From NCBI GenBank assembly GCA_030583925.1, contig CP129482.1:558001-622000 (forward strand): a stretch of 64,000 bases of DNA, written 5' to 3'. Shown here in pieces: positions 26,324 to 34,107 of this stretch (its first letter is position 1; each line of letters begins with the position of its first letter). This DNA is from Anaerolineales bacterium. GTDB taxonomy: Bacteria > Chloroflexota > Anaerolineae > Anaerolineales > Villigracilaceae. The position numbers were made by a program, and so were the translations under genes. The notes beneath the pieces are model-generated. The model did not search any database and had not been told where the DNA came from. It saw only the letters and a program-made list of their open reading frames with translations.

Positions 26324-26791
26324 CTAGAAACCAATGGGAACACTCTTCGCCTCCACGGGGAGGCTCGCGTTCAGATAGCGAAGAGTACCCTGGAGCTCAC
26401 GATGCACCTCCTCACCGGCTTCCATGGCGCTCTCGATCATCGACGATAACGCAAGGTGCTGGTCTGGCTTAAGTGTATCCAGTTGTATGCCATCGCCGAT
26501 AATTTGGCGATATAGGGATGCCACTGGATTGGCCCCATCTCTGCGGGACCTAGCCAATCCCCGGATGACCAAGAGCAAGGAGCCGGGGTCACCGGCTCCT
26601 TTAGGTGCATGCGACTTGATCACCTTGATGGTGGTAATGCCATCCTTTTCTTCGCGGGTCAGTTTCGCGGTATCGATGTAGGGGACAACGCCGGCGAGGG
26701 CGCGCTTGATGAGATCGTCCCTCTCGCCAATATCGGCAGGTATGGGAAACGTTTGATCGGTTTCTTCGACATGAATATTGAAAGTGGTCAT
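26324..26791 (-). CDS. PRTRC protein C-like ubiquitin-like protein with C-terminal extension
   Basis: Residues 1-65 of this 155-residue protein fit a beta-grasp: strand FNIHVEE, a turn, a helix RDDLIKRALAGVVPYI, then strand TTIKVIKS ending HAPKG. This resembles PRTRC protein C (the Prok_Ub type), which normally stops at such a Lys-Gly end after about 65-70 residues. Here 90 further residues follow Gly65, including two predicted helices, so the ubiquitin-like part may need release by the JAMM protein, or may be a fused variant. AGGAGG precedes the ATG. The match is by pattern and position, so confidence is moderate. Confidence 0.72.
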   Translation of the reverse strand: MTTFNIHVEETDQTFPIPADIGERDDLIKRALAGVVPYIDTAKLTREEKDGITTIKVIKSHAPKGAGDPGSLLLVIRGLARSRRDGANPVASLYRQIIGDGIQLDTLKPDQHLALSSMIESAMEAGEEVHRELQGTLRYLNASLPVEAKSVPIGF

Positions 26792-26848
26792 TTTGGCCTC
26801 CTTGATAGTTTGTTTTATTTGAGTGAGGTGGACAGCTGGGGATATGCC

Positions 26849-27574
26849 CTAAAAGAGTGTCATCTGGGTTTTCCCATCGACATTCGCGGACGCGGGCTTG
26901 GCTGTAGATGCGCTTGTCTTGCTTGAGATCGTTCTTGGAGCGGCTTTGGATTTCTTCTTTGCCTCTTTTTCGATCTGCTGCATGGCGCGTGCCGGGAGAA
27001 GCTCCTTCAATTCATCAAGTAACGTTGTGATCGATGGGGGGAGTGGAAACTCGGAAGCCGTGCCCGTCAGAACAACGGGCGTATCGTTCCCTGTGCGAAT
27101 CGAAACCACCATCCTGCGTTCGGACTCGTCCTCCTGCGGCAGGAGAACCATCGTGGCAGAAACTTTTCCGTCGGGCCATATTTCCAATAGCTTCTCAATT
27201 CCACATGCAATCTCTTCGGGAAGCGGGACTTCCACCAATGGAAAGGTCTTCACGAGGGGATCATCCTTGTGGTTGTGTACGCTTATGGAAGCCTGTTGAT
27301 CGCCGACACGTGTAAACACAATAGTGACTGTGCAACGATCAAAATCATAGGGATCGAGCAGCAACGGATTGGGTTCCTCTTTTTTCTCTGCAACATGACT
27401 TTTTGCTTGGACCTTGTCTGTCGATGCTTGCTCAGTGTGGATTTCTTCGACCTCGACCGGTGGTTTGGCGGGCTCACCCACGGTGGTTGCTTCCACTTGC
27501 GTGGTTTCTATAGGTTGTTTCGATTCAGCAAGTGCGACAGTTTCGACAGTTGTTTCATCAGTGATTGGTAGCAT
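26849..27574 (-). CDS. PRTRC protein E-like with duplicated domain and C-terminal QMTLF
   Basis: This 241-residue protein starts with a Thr/Glu-rich disordered tail (1-65). Two similar units follow: CTVTIVFTRVGDQQASISVH...LPEEIACGIEKLLEIWP (about 80-133) and VSATMVLLPQEDESERRMVV...LPPSITTLLDELKELLP (about 137-193). Each is strands followed by a helix, so the domain is probably duplicated. A Lys/Ala/Ser-rich tail ends in QMTLF, a clamp-binding-like pentapeptide. Protein E heads canonical PRTRC clusters and has a similar basic tail. Assignment to E rests on order and general build. Confidence 0.62.
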   Translation of the reverse strand: MLPITDETTVETVALAESKQPIETTQVEATTVGEPAKPPVEVEEIHTEQASTDKVQAKSHVAEKKEEPNPLLLDPYDFDRCTVTIVFTRVGDQQASISVHNHKDDPLVKTFPLVEVPLPEEIACGIEKLLEIWPDGKVSATMVLLPQEDESERRMVVSIRTGNDTPVVLTGTASEFPLPPSITTLLDELKELLPARAMQQIEKEAKKKSKAAPRTISSKTSASTAKPASANVDGKTQMTLF

Positions 27575-27583
27575 GATTTATCG

Positions 27584-28138
27584 TTATCCTTTCTCTCGAA
27601 TACTGGGCAGGATATCCACCTGTACCAGAGGGTACTTACCAGGCATCAGCTTGCGGTAGACCCTGTCGTCCACCACCAGAGGGATATGCCAAATCCCGGC
27701 ATGGGAGGAGATCAATTCGCAGAGGGAGTGCAACCATCCTTGGATTTCGGAATGAGGGTCCAGTCCGTCCTCGAACCAATCGAGGGCTAAAGTCAACTCT
27801 GGCTGCCGTGTGAAACGTGCCAGTACCACGATGGTTGTGGTCCCTTCAATCCGGAACTCAAGTGGATAGTTTTCCCAATACGCCAGATAGACCACCTGGG
27901 CTGCCAGGCGATGGGATACGCCGACAGACTCGCCGTTGCGAACAGGTCGGGCCGAACCTTGGTTGTTGCGCTGTATAAAATTGATTAGCTGTCTCAGCCG
28001 CTCTCTGGATCTTATACTTTGCTCTGCAAGGCTGAAGCTCGCGGATGATTGAATCTCACCGGTTGTCTTACTTACCACCGGTATAAATTTGTCGTCGTAG
28101 TCTATGATGAGAGTATTCTTTGCTTTTTGATTTGCCAT
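27584..28138 (-). CDS. Hypothetical protein at the head of the PRTRC cluster
   Basis: This 184-residue protein has no family I recognise. The start at 28138 (MANQKAKNTLIIDYDD) is chosen because an upstream in-frame start would lie inside a 14-bp hairpin. It looks like an alpha/beta protein with a helical, basic centre (SIRSRERLRQLINFIQRNNQ) and strands near the end. It ends nine bases before the E-like gene and is likely cotranscribed with the cluster. Confidence 0.58.
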   Translation of the reverse strand: MANQKAKNTLIIDYDDKFIPVVSKTTGEIQSSASFSLAEQSIRSRERLRQLINFIQRNNQGSARPVRNGESVGVSHRLAAQVVYLAYWENYPLEFRIEGTTTIVVLARFTRQPELTLALDWFEDGLDPHSEIQGWLHSLCELISSHAGIWHIPLVVDDRVYRKLMPGKYPLVQVDILPSIREKG

Positions 28139-28164
28139 ATTGGGTTTTATCCTTTGTCTGGAAT

Positions 28165-28203
28165 GCAAAAATGGCGTGCCCATTACGGACACGCCATTTT
28201 TGC
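28165..28203. repeat. 14-bp hairpin before the PRTRC cluster
   Basis: GCAAAAATGGCGTG (28165-28178) and CACGCCATTTTTGC (28190-28203) pair perfectly around an 11-base loop. T5 on both strands would allow some termination of the hepT transcript; it also occupies the leader-hairpin position of the next gene. Confidence 0.75.
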
Positions 28204-28232
28204 TTCACTTTATTGGTATTTTCTGAGTCTAT

Positions 28233-28706
28233 CTATTGTTCAAGAAATCTGGCGAAGGCGGATAGCTCCGCATGAAGTTTCTCGAAACTATCGGTGGAAC
28301 TTCTAACAAGTTTTCCAAGTTGCACAGGATCAAGATGGTGGGTATACACGTTTCGAACCACATGTCTAAACTTGCGCAGATCATCGAGAACATCCCACAT
28401 TTCAGTTGAAATGACAGCGGGACGAATGCCAGGCATCTCAATTTTCATTTGCCCCAACAGGAGCTTGTGCCAATCCTCTCCTTGCGGGAGATCATCATCG
28501 ATGATTTCAGCGATCTGGACGAAGATGCGTTCAAAACCTGAATACAGACCATGCAGGTTCAGCGCTACGCCATCAATGTAATAGTCATCCTCTGATGAGC
28601 GTCGCGACCGTTCCCAGCCCTCATTGATACGCTGCAAAATCCGCTGCAGTTCATCCAACTCCTGGCGAATGCGCATGACCAGCCCCGAAAGATCCGCAGC
28701 CTTCAT
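28233..28706 (-). CDS. hepT: HepT-like HEPN toxin
   Basis: This 157-residue helical protein has the HEPN RNase motif RNVYTH (Rx4H) near residues 113-118. HepT is an RNase toxin held inactive by its partner MntA, which polyadenylylates a Tyr near this motif, and the Tyr in RNVYTH fits. The start is the ATG at 28706, overlapping the mntA stop (ATGA). A longer upstream frame runs inside mntA and is rejected. It probably stabilises the element. Confidence 0.8.
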   Translation of the reverse strand: MKAADLSGLVMRIRQELDELQRILQRINEGWERSRRSSEDDYYIDGVALNLHGLYSGFERIFVQIAEIIDDDLPQGEDWHKLLLGQMKIEMPGIRPAVISTEMWDVLDDLRKFRHVVRNVYTHHLDPVQLGKLVRSSTDSFEKLHAELSAFARFLEQ

Positions 28707-29158
28707 AACGGCTCGCCGTCCGCTTCGATGCTCTTTGCCATGGCCGGCCGACAAGTTTCCAGTTCAGCCAAGTCTATCTTGAACTCGGGGCTCATGTGTA
28801 GAACGGTGTCCATGGCTGTCAGGTATCGCTCGGAGGGAATGCCGCGTGAGGCCAGATCGATATCCGACCAGCGCGTGAAGTCCACACCTCGCGCCAGTGA
28901 TCCGAACAAAATTACTTCCGTCGCGCCGAACTCGTTCTTCAGTAATTTTGCCGCTTTGCGGGCGGCATGCATGGCACGCCGCCGACGGCTGGAGATCTCC
29001 GCAGCCTGTTCTGCCCTGCGCTGGCGGATGACATCCAGCGGGCGGTATTTCTTCAGGGCTTCGGGGGAAAGATCCAAGGCAGTAAGTGGCATGGGTAAAT
29101 TATAACGTTCTTTTAGCCAGGATGATGGCAACAGAGATAGGTGTTGTGCCGATTTCAA
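28703..29158 (-). CDS. mntA: MntA-like nucleotidyltransferase antitoxin
   Basis: This 151-residue minimal nucleotidyltransferase has the GSLARG...SDIDLA catalytic signature (GSx10DxD type) around residues 86-102 and a downstream acidic strand FKIDLAEL near 133. MntA modifies and silences HepT, encoded by the next gene. The TTG at 29158 is chosen because AGGAGG lies seven bases before it; a later ATG at 29092 has no ribosome-binding site. The start overlaps the previous stop (TTGA), linking it to the replication operon. Confidence 0.82.
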   Translation of the reverse strand: MKSAQHLSLLPSSWLKERYNLPMPLTALDLSPEALKKYRPLDVIRQRRAEQAAEISSRRRRAMHAARKAAKLLKNEFGATEVILFGSLARGVDFTRWSDIDLASRGIPSERYLTAMDTVLHMSPEFKIDLAELETCRPAMAKSIEADGEPL

Positions 29159-29715
29159 TCTGCAACCTCCTGGAACAACAACAACTGATGATTGTCGGTT
29201 CGCGCTACCGGGATCTGTACGGGTACAGGGATGACTTCTTCGCCGTGTACCGAGATCCCTAGTGAAGGATATTTCTGTTTTAAGGCGTTCAGCATCGTTC
29301 GTTCTTTCTGTTCAATATCCAATCGACATAACTCGTCGAGCTGTTCCGCGATCTGGTTATCCAGTACCCACTGGATCAATGCCTTTTCTGCATCGGACCA
29401 GGTGAACTTGGGATCACCAATGCCTGAGAGCCAACTACCCGTGATGTGCTCCACCCAATCGCGGCATGATTTGATATCGGTAAACCAGGTACTGTAGAAA
29501 CCGTTGATATCGTAATGAGCGATGTGACCAAACATATTACTCAGCCGCTGATACATCGCCTTGGTGAAGGCAGCCTGCTGAAAACCTCCCAGAATGAACC
29601 GCGTCAGTTTATTAGAGATCTTTGCTTTCTCTTCGGCAGTAGCCCATTTCGTGGGCGTAAAATCCTCGCTGCGAAACGTGCCTGCCTTCCCCTTCAATTT
29701 GATGGCAATTCCCAT
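29155..29715 (-). CDS. Hypothetical element protein with a near-C-terminal QLLLF motif
   Basis: This 186-residue protein has no family I recognise. It is mostly helical (KISNKLTRFILGGFQQAAFT, CRDWVEHITGSWLSG). Residues 177-181 read QLLLF, five residues from the end, resembling a beta-clamp-binding pentapeptide. It lies between the element's own clamp gene and the MntA/HepT pair and is preceded by AGGAG and a 15-bp hairpin. A clamp-linked DNA-replication or repair role is suggested by this motif only. Confidence 0.65.
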   Translation of the reverse strand: MGIAIKLKGKAGTFRSEDFTPTKWATAEEKAKISNKLTRFILGGFQQAAFTKAMYQRLSNMFGHIAHYDINGFYSTWFTDIKSCRDWVEHITGSWLSGIGDPKFTWSDAEKALIQWVLDNQIAEQLDELCRLDIEQKERTMLNALKQKYPSLGISVHGEEVIPVPVQIPVARTDNHQLLLFQEVAD

Positions 29716-29735
29716 GTAAGCATCTCCTTGCTAAA

Positions 29736-29771
29736 GCAACATCCCCAGGTACAAACACCTGGGGATGTTGC
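29736..29771. repeat. 15-bp hairpin in the 29.7-kb leader
   Basis: GCAACATCCCCAGGT (29736-29750) and ACCTGGGGATGTTGC (29757-29771) pair perfectly around ACAAAC. AGGAG and the ATG of the 186-residue gene follow within about 20 bases. Confidence 0.75.
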
Positions 29772-29820
29772 ATATGTTATTGATTTTGAACTGTGTGCCA
29801 TACACAATCGACTTGCGACC

Positions 29821-30984
29821 TTATGCAGCGACTGATTCAGCAACCTCAACTGCAATCGGCTCCGCTTCCGATTCATCCTGCTCGGTTTCCTTGGTGTCAG
29901 GGACCACCAGAGGCATGAAGAGAAAGCGCAACGCACCTTCACTGGCTCCCAGCGGTGCCTTGGATCCGTTGTAGATCATCTCTGGAGCTTCCAACAGCGA
30001 GACACTGTTGGCAATTACGCTGGGGTTCAAATGGATGGAAACCTCCTGGTTGGTAGATCCAACCACGCTGCGGAACTTGCCGAGATCACCCTTGGCACTG
30101 GCGCACAAATTCCCATTCTCTGAAAACAGATGCACACTCTGTCCGCCAAGAGCCTTGACGTGACGCGCGGCGCCGTAAAACGCAGACGCTTCCAGCGAGA
30201 ACCGAACACCTTTGTCTTCGGCGAATACGGTATTGAAGATCGACCCCAACGCCGGGTAATTCTGATGCTGCCCTTTGGGTGATGCCATCGTGATCGTTAC
30301 GTTGCCATCACCGGCAATTACCAGAATACGATTCTTGCTTTCCTTGATGGTCACCCTTGCACCTGAAGGTATGTTGCGCATCCAGTGCACGAATGTCAGG
30401 GGAAGCAGGAACCTGGTCGGCTCACCGCGCTCGATGATTGCTTCGCATGTAGCGCCCTGGATGCCATCGGCAGCCGTGGTAATCATCCGCTCGGCGGCAA
30501 TATCAAACAAGACGCCATTGAGAATGGGGTTCTTGTCGTCTGGATAGGCGCTGACCGAAACCTGCAAGGCATTGATCATTGCCTCCCCGGTCATGAAGCA
30601 CACCTCCTTTGCACTTTCATCGTCCAGGTCAGGAAGGTCCCCAGCCTGCGTTCCCTTGAGAGACACGCTCACAGATTCGCATTCCACTTTCAAACCTTTA
30701 CGAGCTTCCTGCAATACTGTGACTGCACCGCTCATGTTGGAAACAAGGCTTACGAAAGCCTGTGCATTGACCATTGCTTCGATACCCGAGCCTTGATCCT
30801 CCACGGCAGTCTGGACCGAAACCCCCATTGTGCCGTTGAAGCATTTGATCGTCAGGATCCCATTCTTGATGCTTACTTGCACCATTTCATAAAGGCCATC
30901 CCTGCCGGCACCGCGGCTGACAGTGCTCAAAGCGCGGCTCAATGCAGTGGCAGGAATAACAGCTTGATTTTTGTTTTTAGTCAT
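29821..30984 (-). CDS. Element-encoded DNA polymerase III beta-clamp homologue
   Basis: This 387-residue protein is similar in size and plan to DnaN, the ring-shaped processivity clamp. It shows repeated strand-helix-strand units such as IPATALSRALSTVSRG at the start, the central YPDDKNPILNGVLFDIAAER, which parallels the DnaN region with R-PIL-GV, and ALGGQSVHLFSENG near the third domain. A Glu-rich tail is extra. The ATG at 30984 has GGAGG six bases upstream. It is followed by genes carrying QLxLF motifs and preceded by an SSB, so it likely serves element replication. It is not the chromosomal dnaN context. Confidence 0.85.
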   Translation of the reverse strand: MTKNKNQAVIPATALSRALSTVSRGAGRDGLYEMVQVSIKNGILTIKCFNGTMGVSVQTAVEDQGSGIEAMVNAQAFVSLVSNMSGAVTVLQEARKGLKVECESVSVSLKGTQAGDLPDLDDESAKEVCFMTGEAMINALQVSVSAYPDDKNPILNGVLFDIAAERMITTAADGIQGATCEAIIERGEPTRFLLPLTFVHWMRNIPSGARVTIKESKNRILVIAGDGNVTITMASPKGQHQNYPALGSIFNTVFAEDKGVRFSLEASAFYGAARHVKALGGQSVHLFSENGNLCASAKGDLGKFRSVVGSTNQEVSIHLNPSVIANSVSLLEAPEMIYNGSKAPLGASEGALRFLFMPLVVPDTKETEQDESEAEPIAVEVAESVAA

Positions 30985-30997
30985 GGTTAACCTCCGA

Positions 30998-31507
30998 TTA
31001 CTTTGAATTCTTGGAAACGTACTGGCTGAATACATCGCCCGGCTGCACCGCGGTGGGTGCAGCTAATGAACTTGATTCTTCTGACACATCTTCTGAAGAT
31101 GATGCAGGCATGGAAGGAGTCCGAGCGGGACGGTCAGCCTTGGCTTGTGTGATGGCAAGTTCGAATACAACCAATTCCAGCGAGGCAGAACGGACAACCT
31201 TTTCCTTGTCCTCCCATGTACGAGGTTTTCCATCCGCAGTGCCCTTAATGCGGCCCCGGAAGACCATGATGCGGTCGCCTTCCTTCACATATTCAGATAC
31301 AAAACAAGCAAATGCCCCTAATTCCTTTGTGGTGGGCTTATCGCTTGTGGGGATATTTCCCCAGACCACGCAATCGAACCAGATCTTCTCTTCTGCATCC
31401 CGCGACCAGCAGGCTGGGAATTTCACAACAAAGCGTCCGTCGGGTGTGTAGGACGCTTCTGGATCTTTTCCGACGAACATTTCGGCGATAAAGTTTTGAT
31501 GTAACAT
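30998..31507 (-). CDS. ssb: Single-stranded DNA-binding protein
   Basis: This 169-residue OB-fold protein resembles SSB. The start MLHQNFIAEMFVGKDPEASY, the central FVVKFPACWSRDAEEKIWFD with the WFDCVVWG strand, and YVKEGDRIMVFRGRI are typical positions of SSB strands. The C-terminus is Ser/Ala-rich and lacks the acidic DDDIPF-like tip used for partner recruitment, a notable difference. The gene lies 13 bases before the clamp gene, in a replication group with primase and RadC. Confidence 0.8.
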   Translation of the reverse strand: MLHQNFIAEMFVGKDPEASYTPDGRFVVKFPACWSRDAEEKIWFDCVVWGNIPTSDKPTTKELGAFACFVSEYVKEGDRIMVFRGRIKGTADGKPRTWEDKEKVVRSASLELVVFELAITQAKADRPARTPSMPASSSEDVSEESSSLAAPTAVQPGDVFSQYVSKNSK

Positions 31508-31559
31508 TGGAACCTCCTTGAGATAAGTTTATTGATCGATGATATTTCCCTGCTCATGG

Positions 31560-31916
31560 CTACTGCTGGCTCTGAACCCAATCCAACAACACCTGGCGGG
31601 AGGGCGGGGGATAACTGTGGATATGTGCGAAGTCATTGAAAGCAGAGGTCTCGCCTCCAGCTTCCGGCTTTTCGCCATTCGCATAGATCGGTTCAGCAGA
31701 ACTGACCGGTGTATCAGTGGCGATATGCTGAACAGCAGTTGATACCAGCAGTTCATTCTGTTCAGCACTCGCCCTAAGACCTGGGAAACGGACCACCAGT
31801 ACCAGGTTGAGGTTGAGACTGAACATGTTTCTGCCGACCGGTGTAACTGTCATATTGCTCACGGCCGGCGCCGATACAATCTCGGCGTTGATAGAGGGGG
31901 AGTCTGTGTTCGTCAT
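31560..31916 (-). CDS. Hypothetical protein
   Basis: This 118-residue protein has no family I recognise. The start MTNTDSPSINAEIV at 31916 follows an AGGAGG by 11 bases. A beta-rich core (VTPVGRNMFSLNLNLVLVVR) is followed by a Pro/Glu-rich acidic tail. It precedes the ssb gene and could be a replication accessory. Confidence 0.55.
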   Translation of the reverse strand: MTNTDSPSINAEIVSAPAVSNMTVTPVGRNMFSLNLNLVLVVRFPGLRASAEQNELLVSTAVQHIATDTPVSSAEPIYANGEKPEAGGETSAFNDFAHIHSYPPPSRQVLLDWVQSQQ

Positions 31917-31965
31917 GGTGGATATTTGCCTCCTGAAATTCGATTGATACAAATTGGATTAAACG

Positions 31966-32000
31966 CACATACCCCGGGCAATATATGACCGGGGTATGTG
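31966..32000. repeat. 12-bp hairpin in the 32.0-kb leader
   Basis: CACATACCCCGG (31966-31977) and CCGGGGTATGTG (31989-32000) pair perfectly around 11 bases, downstream of the PIN gene stop and upstream of the next AGGAGG. Confidence 0.7.
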
Positions 32001-32052
32001 TACGTGGTGAAGAGGTATGGATTACATACCAACCACTTTTGATTAAGTTTGG

Positions 32053-32511
32053 TTAGCGCTCGAGCAGGGTGAAATCGTCCTTGAACCTTTGAATGAGATC
32101 GCCGGGGGTGCCCATTTCAAAAGGCAGTTTGATTGTTCCGCGGCTCTTCAGAAAATGCACTTTATCGTGCGTGACGAACCAATCCGGTTTTGCGCGGATG
32201 GCTTCTGCCAGTACACGAGCATCCGGTACGTATTGAACGGATGCCTGGGCTGTTTTTATTTGACGTTTCGTTGGAGGGGAAGAGGTTTCCGTCCCAGCCG
32301 CTGCCAGTAATTGTGCCAGCTTGGATGATGAGCCAGGTGCTTTGCGCCGGACGACCTGATCGCATTCCTGTAGAACAGTCGGTCCTACGACCAGACTAAG
32401 AATACCTGCTTCGGCCAGCAGGAACAATTTGCGTGCGCCACCCCCCGGGGAGAGGACCGCAGCAATGATCACACTGGTGTCCAGGAATACCCTAGGATTT
32501 TTTTGTATCAT
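32053..32511 (-). CDS. PIN-domain RNase toxin (VapC-like)
   Basis: This 152-residue PIN protein has the first catalytic Asp in VFLDTSVIIAAVLSP, a Glu in VLQECDQVVRR, and the later acidic residues in VPDARVLAEAI and FVTHDKVHFL. These acidic positions coordinate the metal for RNA cleavage. The start at 32511 overlaps the antitoxin gene by 20 bases. With the AbrB-type antitoxin it forms a maintenance module of the element. Confidence 0.85.
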   Translation of the reverse strand: MIQKNPRVFLDTSVIIAAVLSPGGGARKLFLLAEAGILSLVVGPTVLQECDQVVRRKAPGSSSKLAQLLAAAGTETSSPPTKRQIKTAQASVQYVPDARVLAEAIRAKPDWFVTHDKVHFLKSRGTIKLPFEMGTPGDLIQRFKDDFTLLER

Positions 32512-32761
32512 ATTCTGCCCGGACCTCACGCAGCGTGCTGAGCATGGACTCAAGCGATTCCCCTGAATCCTGCCATTCCCTGGCAAGTTTATTGGCGATC
32601 TCATCGACGCGCGAGCGCTGCGGGCTGATGACCACGACGCCGTCACCCAGATCGATGAGCGTCAATAGATCGCCCTCCTCAATCCTGTTGTGATCCCTGA
32701 GTTCCTTGGGCAGGGTGATGATCCCGCGCCGGACGACCTGTACTTGAAATGTGTTATTCAT
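32492..32761 (-). CDS. AbrB/SpoVT-type antitoxin
   Basis: This 89-residue protein has the swapped-hairpin DNA-binding domain: VQVVRRGIITLPKELRDHNR then EGDLLTLIDLGDGVVVISP. The C-terminal helix (SLESMLSTLREVRAEYD) probably wraps the PIN toxin. GGAGG lies five bases before the ATG. Such antitoxins repress their own operon. Confidence 0.88.
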   Translation of the reverse strand: MNNTFQVQVVRRGIITLPKELRDHNRIEEGDLLTLIDLGDGVVVISPQRSRVDEIANKLAREWQDSGESLESMLSTLREVRAEYDTKKS

Positions 32762-32884
32762 GTAATCCTCCGATCTGTAAATCCGCTTATCAGTATAGCG
32801 GAAAATCTGTAAGAGTCAAGCTTGTCCCAAACCCTTGGCAAGATCGTGGAACTGATCTTGCCCGCTTGGAAGCAGTCTCTATTT

Positions 32885-33601
32885 TTAGTTGAAACCGAGG
32901 CCGCGTTCTTTAAGAGACACCCAGCGACCTCGCCCGATGACGAGATGATCGATGCAATTTACATCCAGTAATTTTCCGGCTTGTACGATCGCGCGCGTGA
33001 CCGCGACATCATCCGGGGATGGCGTCGGGTCACCCGAGGGGTGGGAATGCGCGACAATGATCGAAGGAGCCGTGCGCGCCACAGCCGGTTTGAAAACCTC
33101 GGCAATGCGTACTTGCGAGGAGTTCACTGAACCTACGTATACCTCCACAATATCCAGGACGTGATTCCGCATGTCCAGCAGAAGCACACGCAAATGTTCC
33201 TTTTCCAGCAGGCTCATCTCATATTGGATCAATGCGGCGGCATCGGCCGGCGAGTTAATAACGGGACGTTCTTCATTGGGTATGTTCAAACGCAAGCCCA
33301 GATTGAGGGCGGCTTTGATGCGCACCGCGGCCGCCTGGCCGATACCCTGCACCGCGGCCAGCTCCGCAGGATGCGCCAGGAACAAACGGCGCATGTCGCC
33401 GTCGAAGCGTGTCAACAGGCTCTGTGCGATTTCGATCTGTCTTTGTCCGCCGATCACTGCTGCCAGCAATTCGGTGAGATTGCAGGCAGCTGCATTTTGG
33501 CTGACACGGTAGGCTGGTTGTTCGCGCAGGGGCAGGCTTTTGAGTTTCGGTTGATCATATTGCGCGATGGTCTGGGGAGGATTTGGAGCAGAAGTTGTCA
33601 T
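32885..33601 (-). CDS. radC: RadC-family JAMM protein
   Basis: This 238-residue RadC/YicR-type protein has an N-terminal helix-hairpin-helix (ELAAVQGIGQAAAVRIKAAL) and a C-terminal JAMM domain with HSHPSGDPTPSPDD, VNCIDHLVIG and a preceding Glu. RadC is common on mobile elements; its activity is unclear, and it is not needed for classic repair. AAGGAG precedes the ATG. It is not part of the PRTRC operon, although both carry JAMM motifs. Confidence 0.93.
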   Translation of the reverse strand: MTTSAPNPPQTIAQYDQPKLKSLPLREQPAYRVSQNAAACNLTELLAAVIGGQRQIEIAQSLLTRFDGDMRRLFLAHPAELAAVQGIGQAAAVRIKAALNLGLRLNIPNEERPVINSPADAAALIQYEMSLLEKEHLRVLLLDMRNHVLDIVEVYVGSVNSSQVRIAEVFKPAVARTAPSIIVAHSHPSGDPTPSPDDVAVTRAIVQAGKLLDVNCIDHLVIGRGRWVSLKERGLGFN

Positions 33602-33635
33602 GGGTCTCCTTGAGATAGCTTGGATTGGATTCCAA

Positions 33636-33670
33636 CAGCACGCCCCGGTAACGGTAACCAGGGCGTGCTG
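33636..33670. repeat. 10-bp hairpin before radC
   Basis: CAGCACGCCC (33636-33645) and GGGCGTGCTG (33661-33670) pair perfectly, with an inner GGTAAC...GTAACC-like extension. AAGGAG of radC follows about 26 bases later. Confidence 0.7.
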
Positions 33671-33693
33671 TTCGTGGTGAAGCGAGATATGGA

Positions 33694-34107
33694 TCAGGGT
33701 TCGATCAACTGGAATGCCTCGGTTGGCGGATCGATAAACTTGCCCCCGCGCTTATCCCGGTACAACCACTCCTGTATGGCATCCCATTTGCCGCCTTTTG
33801 GTTTGAGAGCGGTCTTTTCACGGTACAGTGTTTCGTTGATCTTTTCAACGATCATGTCGAAGATCGTATCGGTCATGGGATCCTTGCAAAACCAATGGAA
33901 GGTCTTGCCATCAGGTTCCCGATAGGCCTTCCAAACACCATTTTGCTGTACACAGTTGCGTGCTTGTTCGGCATGTTCGCGGTGCTGCAGGTATGCGTGC
34001 GATCCGAGATACACTGTGATGCTCAAGACGATCATTAAAATAAAAGCGCCCCAGTTGATGGGGCGCTTTGTAGCGGCATGGGGCAGGTTATAGATTTCTG
34101 CTGTCAC
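33694..34107 (-). CDS. Single-pass membrane protein of the element
   Basis: This 137-residue protein has one membrane segment (INWGAFILMIVLSITVYLGS, about 18-38) and a soluble C-terminal domain with two Cys (ARNCVQQNGVW and FHWFCKDP) that could form a disulphide if exported. No family is recognised. The GTG at 34107 overlaps the previous stop by four bases (GTGA), so translation is coupled. Confidence 0.58.
   Translation of the reverse strand: MTAEIYNLPHAATKRPINWGAFILMIVLSITVYLGSHAYLQHREHAEQARNCVQQNGVWKAYREPDGKTFHWFCKDPMTDTIFDMIVEKINETLYREKTALKPKGGKWDAIQEWLYRDKRGGKFIDPPTEAFQLIEP

Noticed and set aside
32885..33601. RadC as the JAMM protease of the ubiquitin-like cluster
   Set aside because: RadC belongs to a distinct JAMM family with its own helix-hairpin-helix, and the PRTRC cluster has its own JAMM protein.
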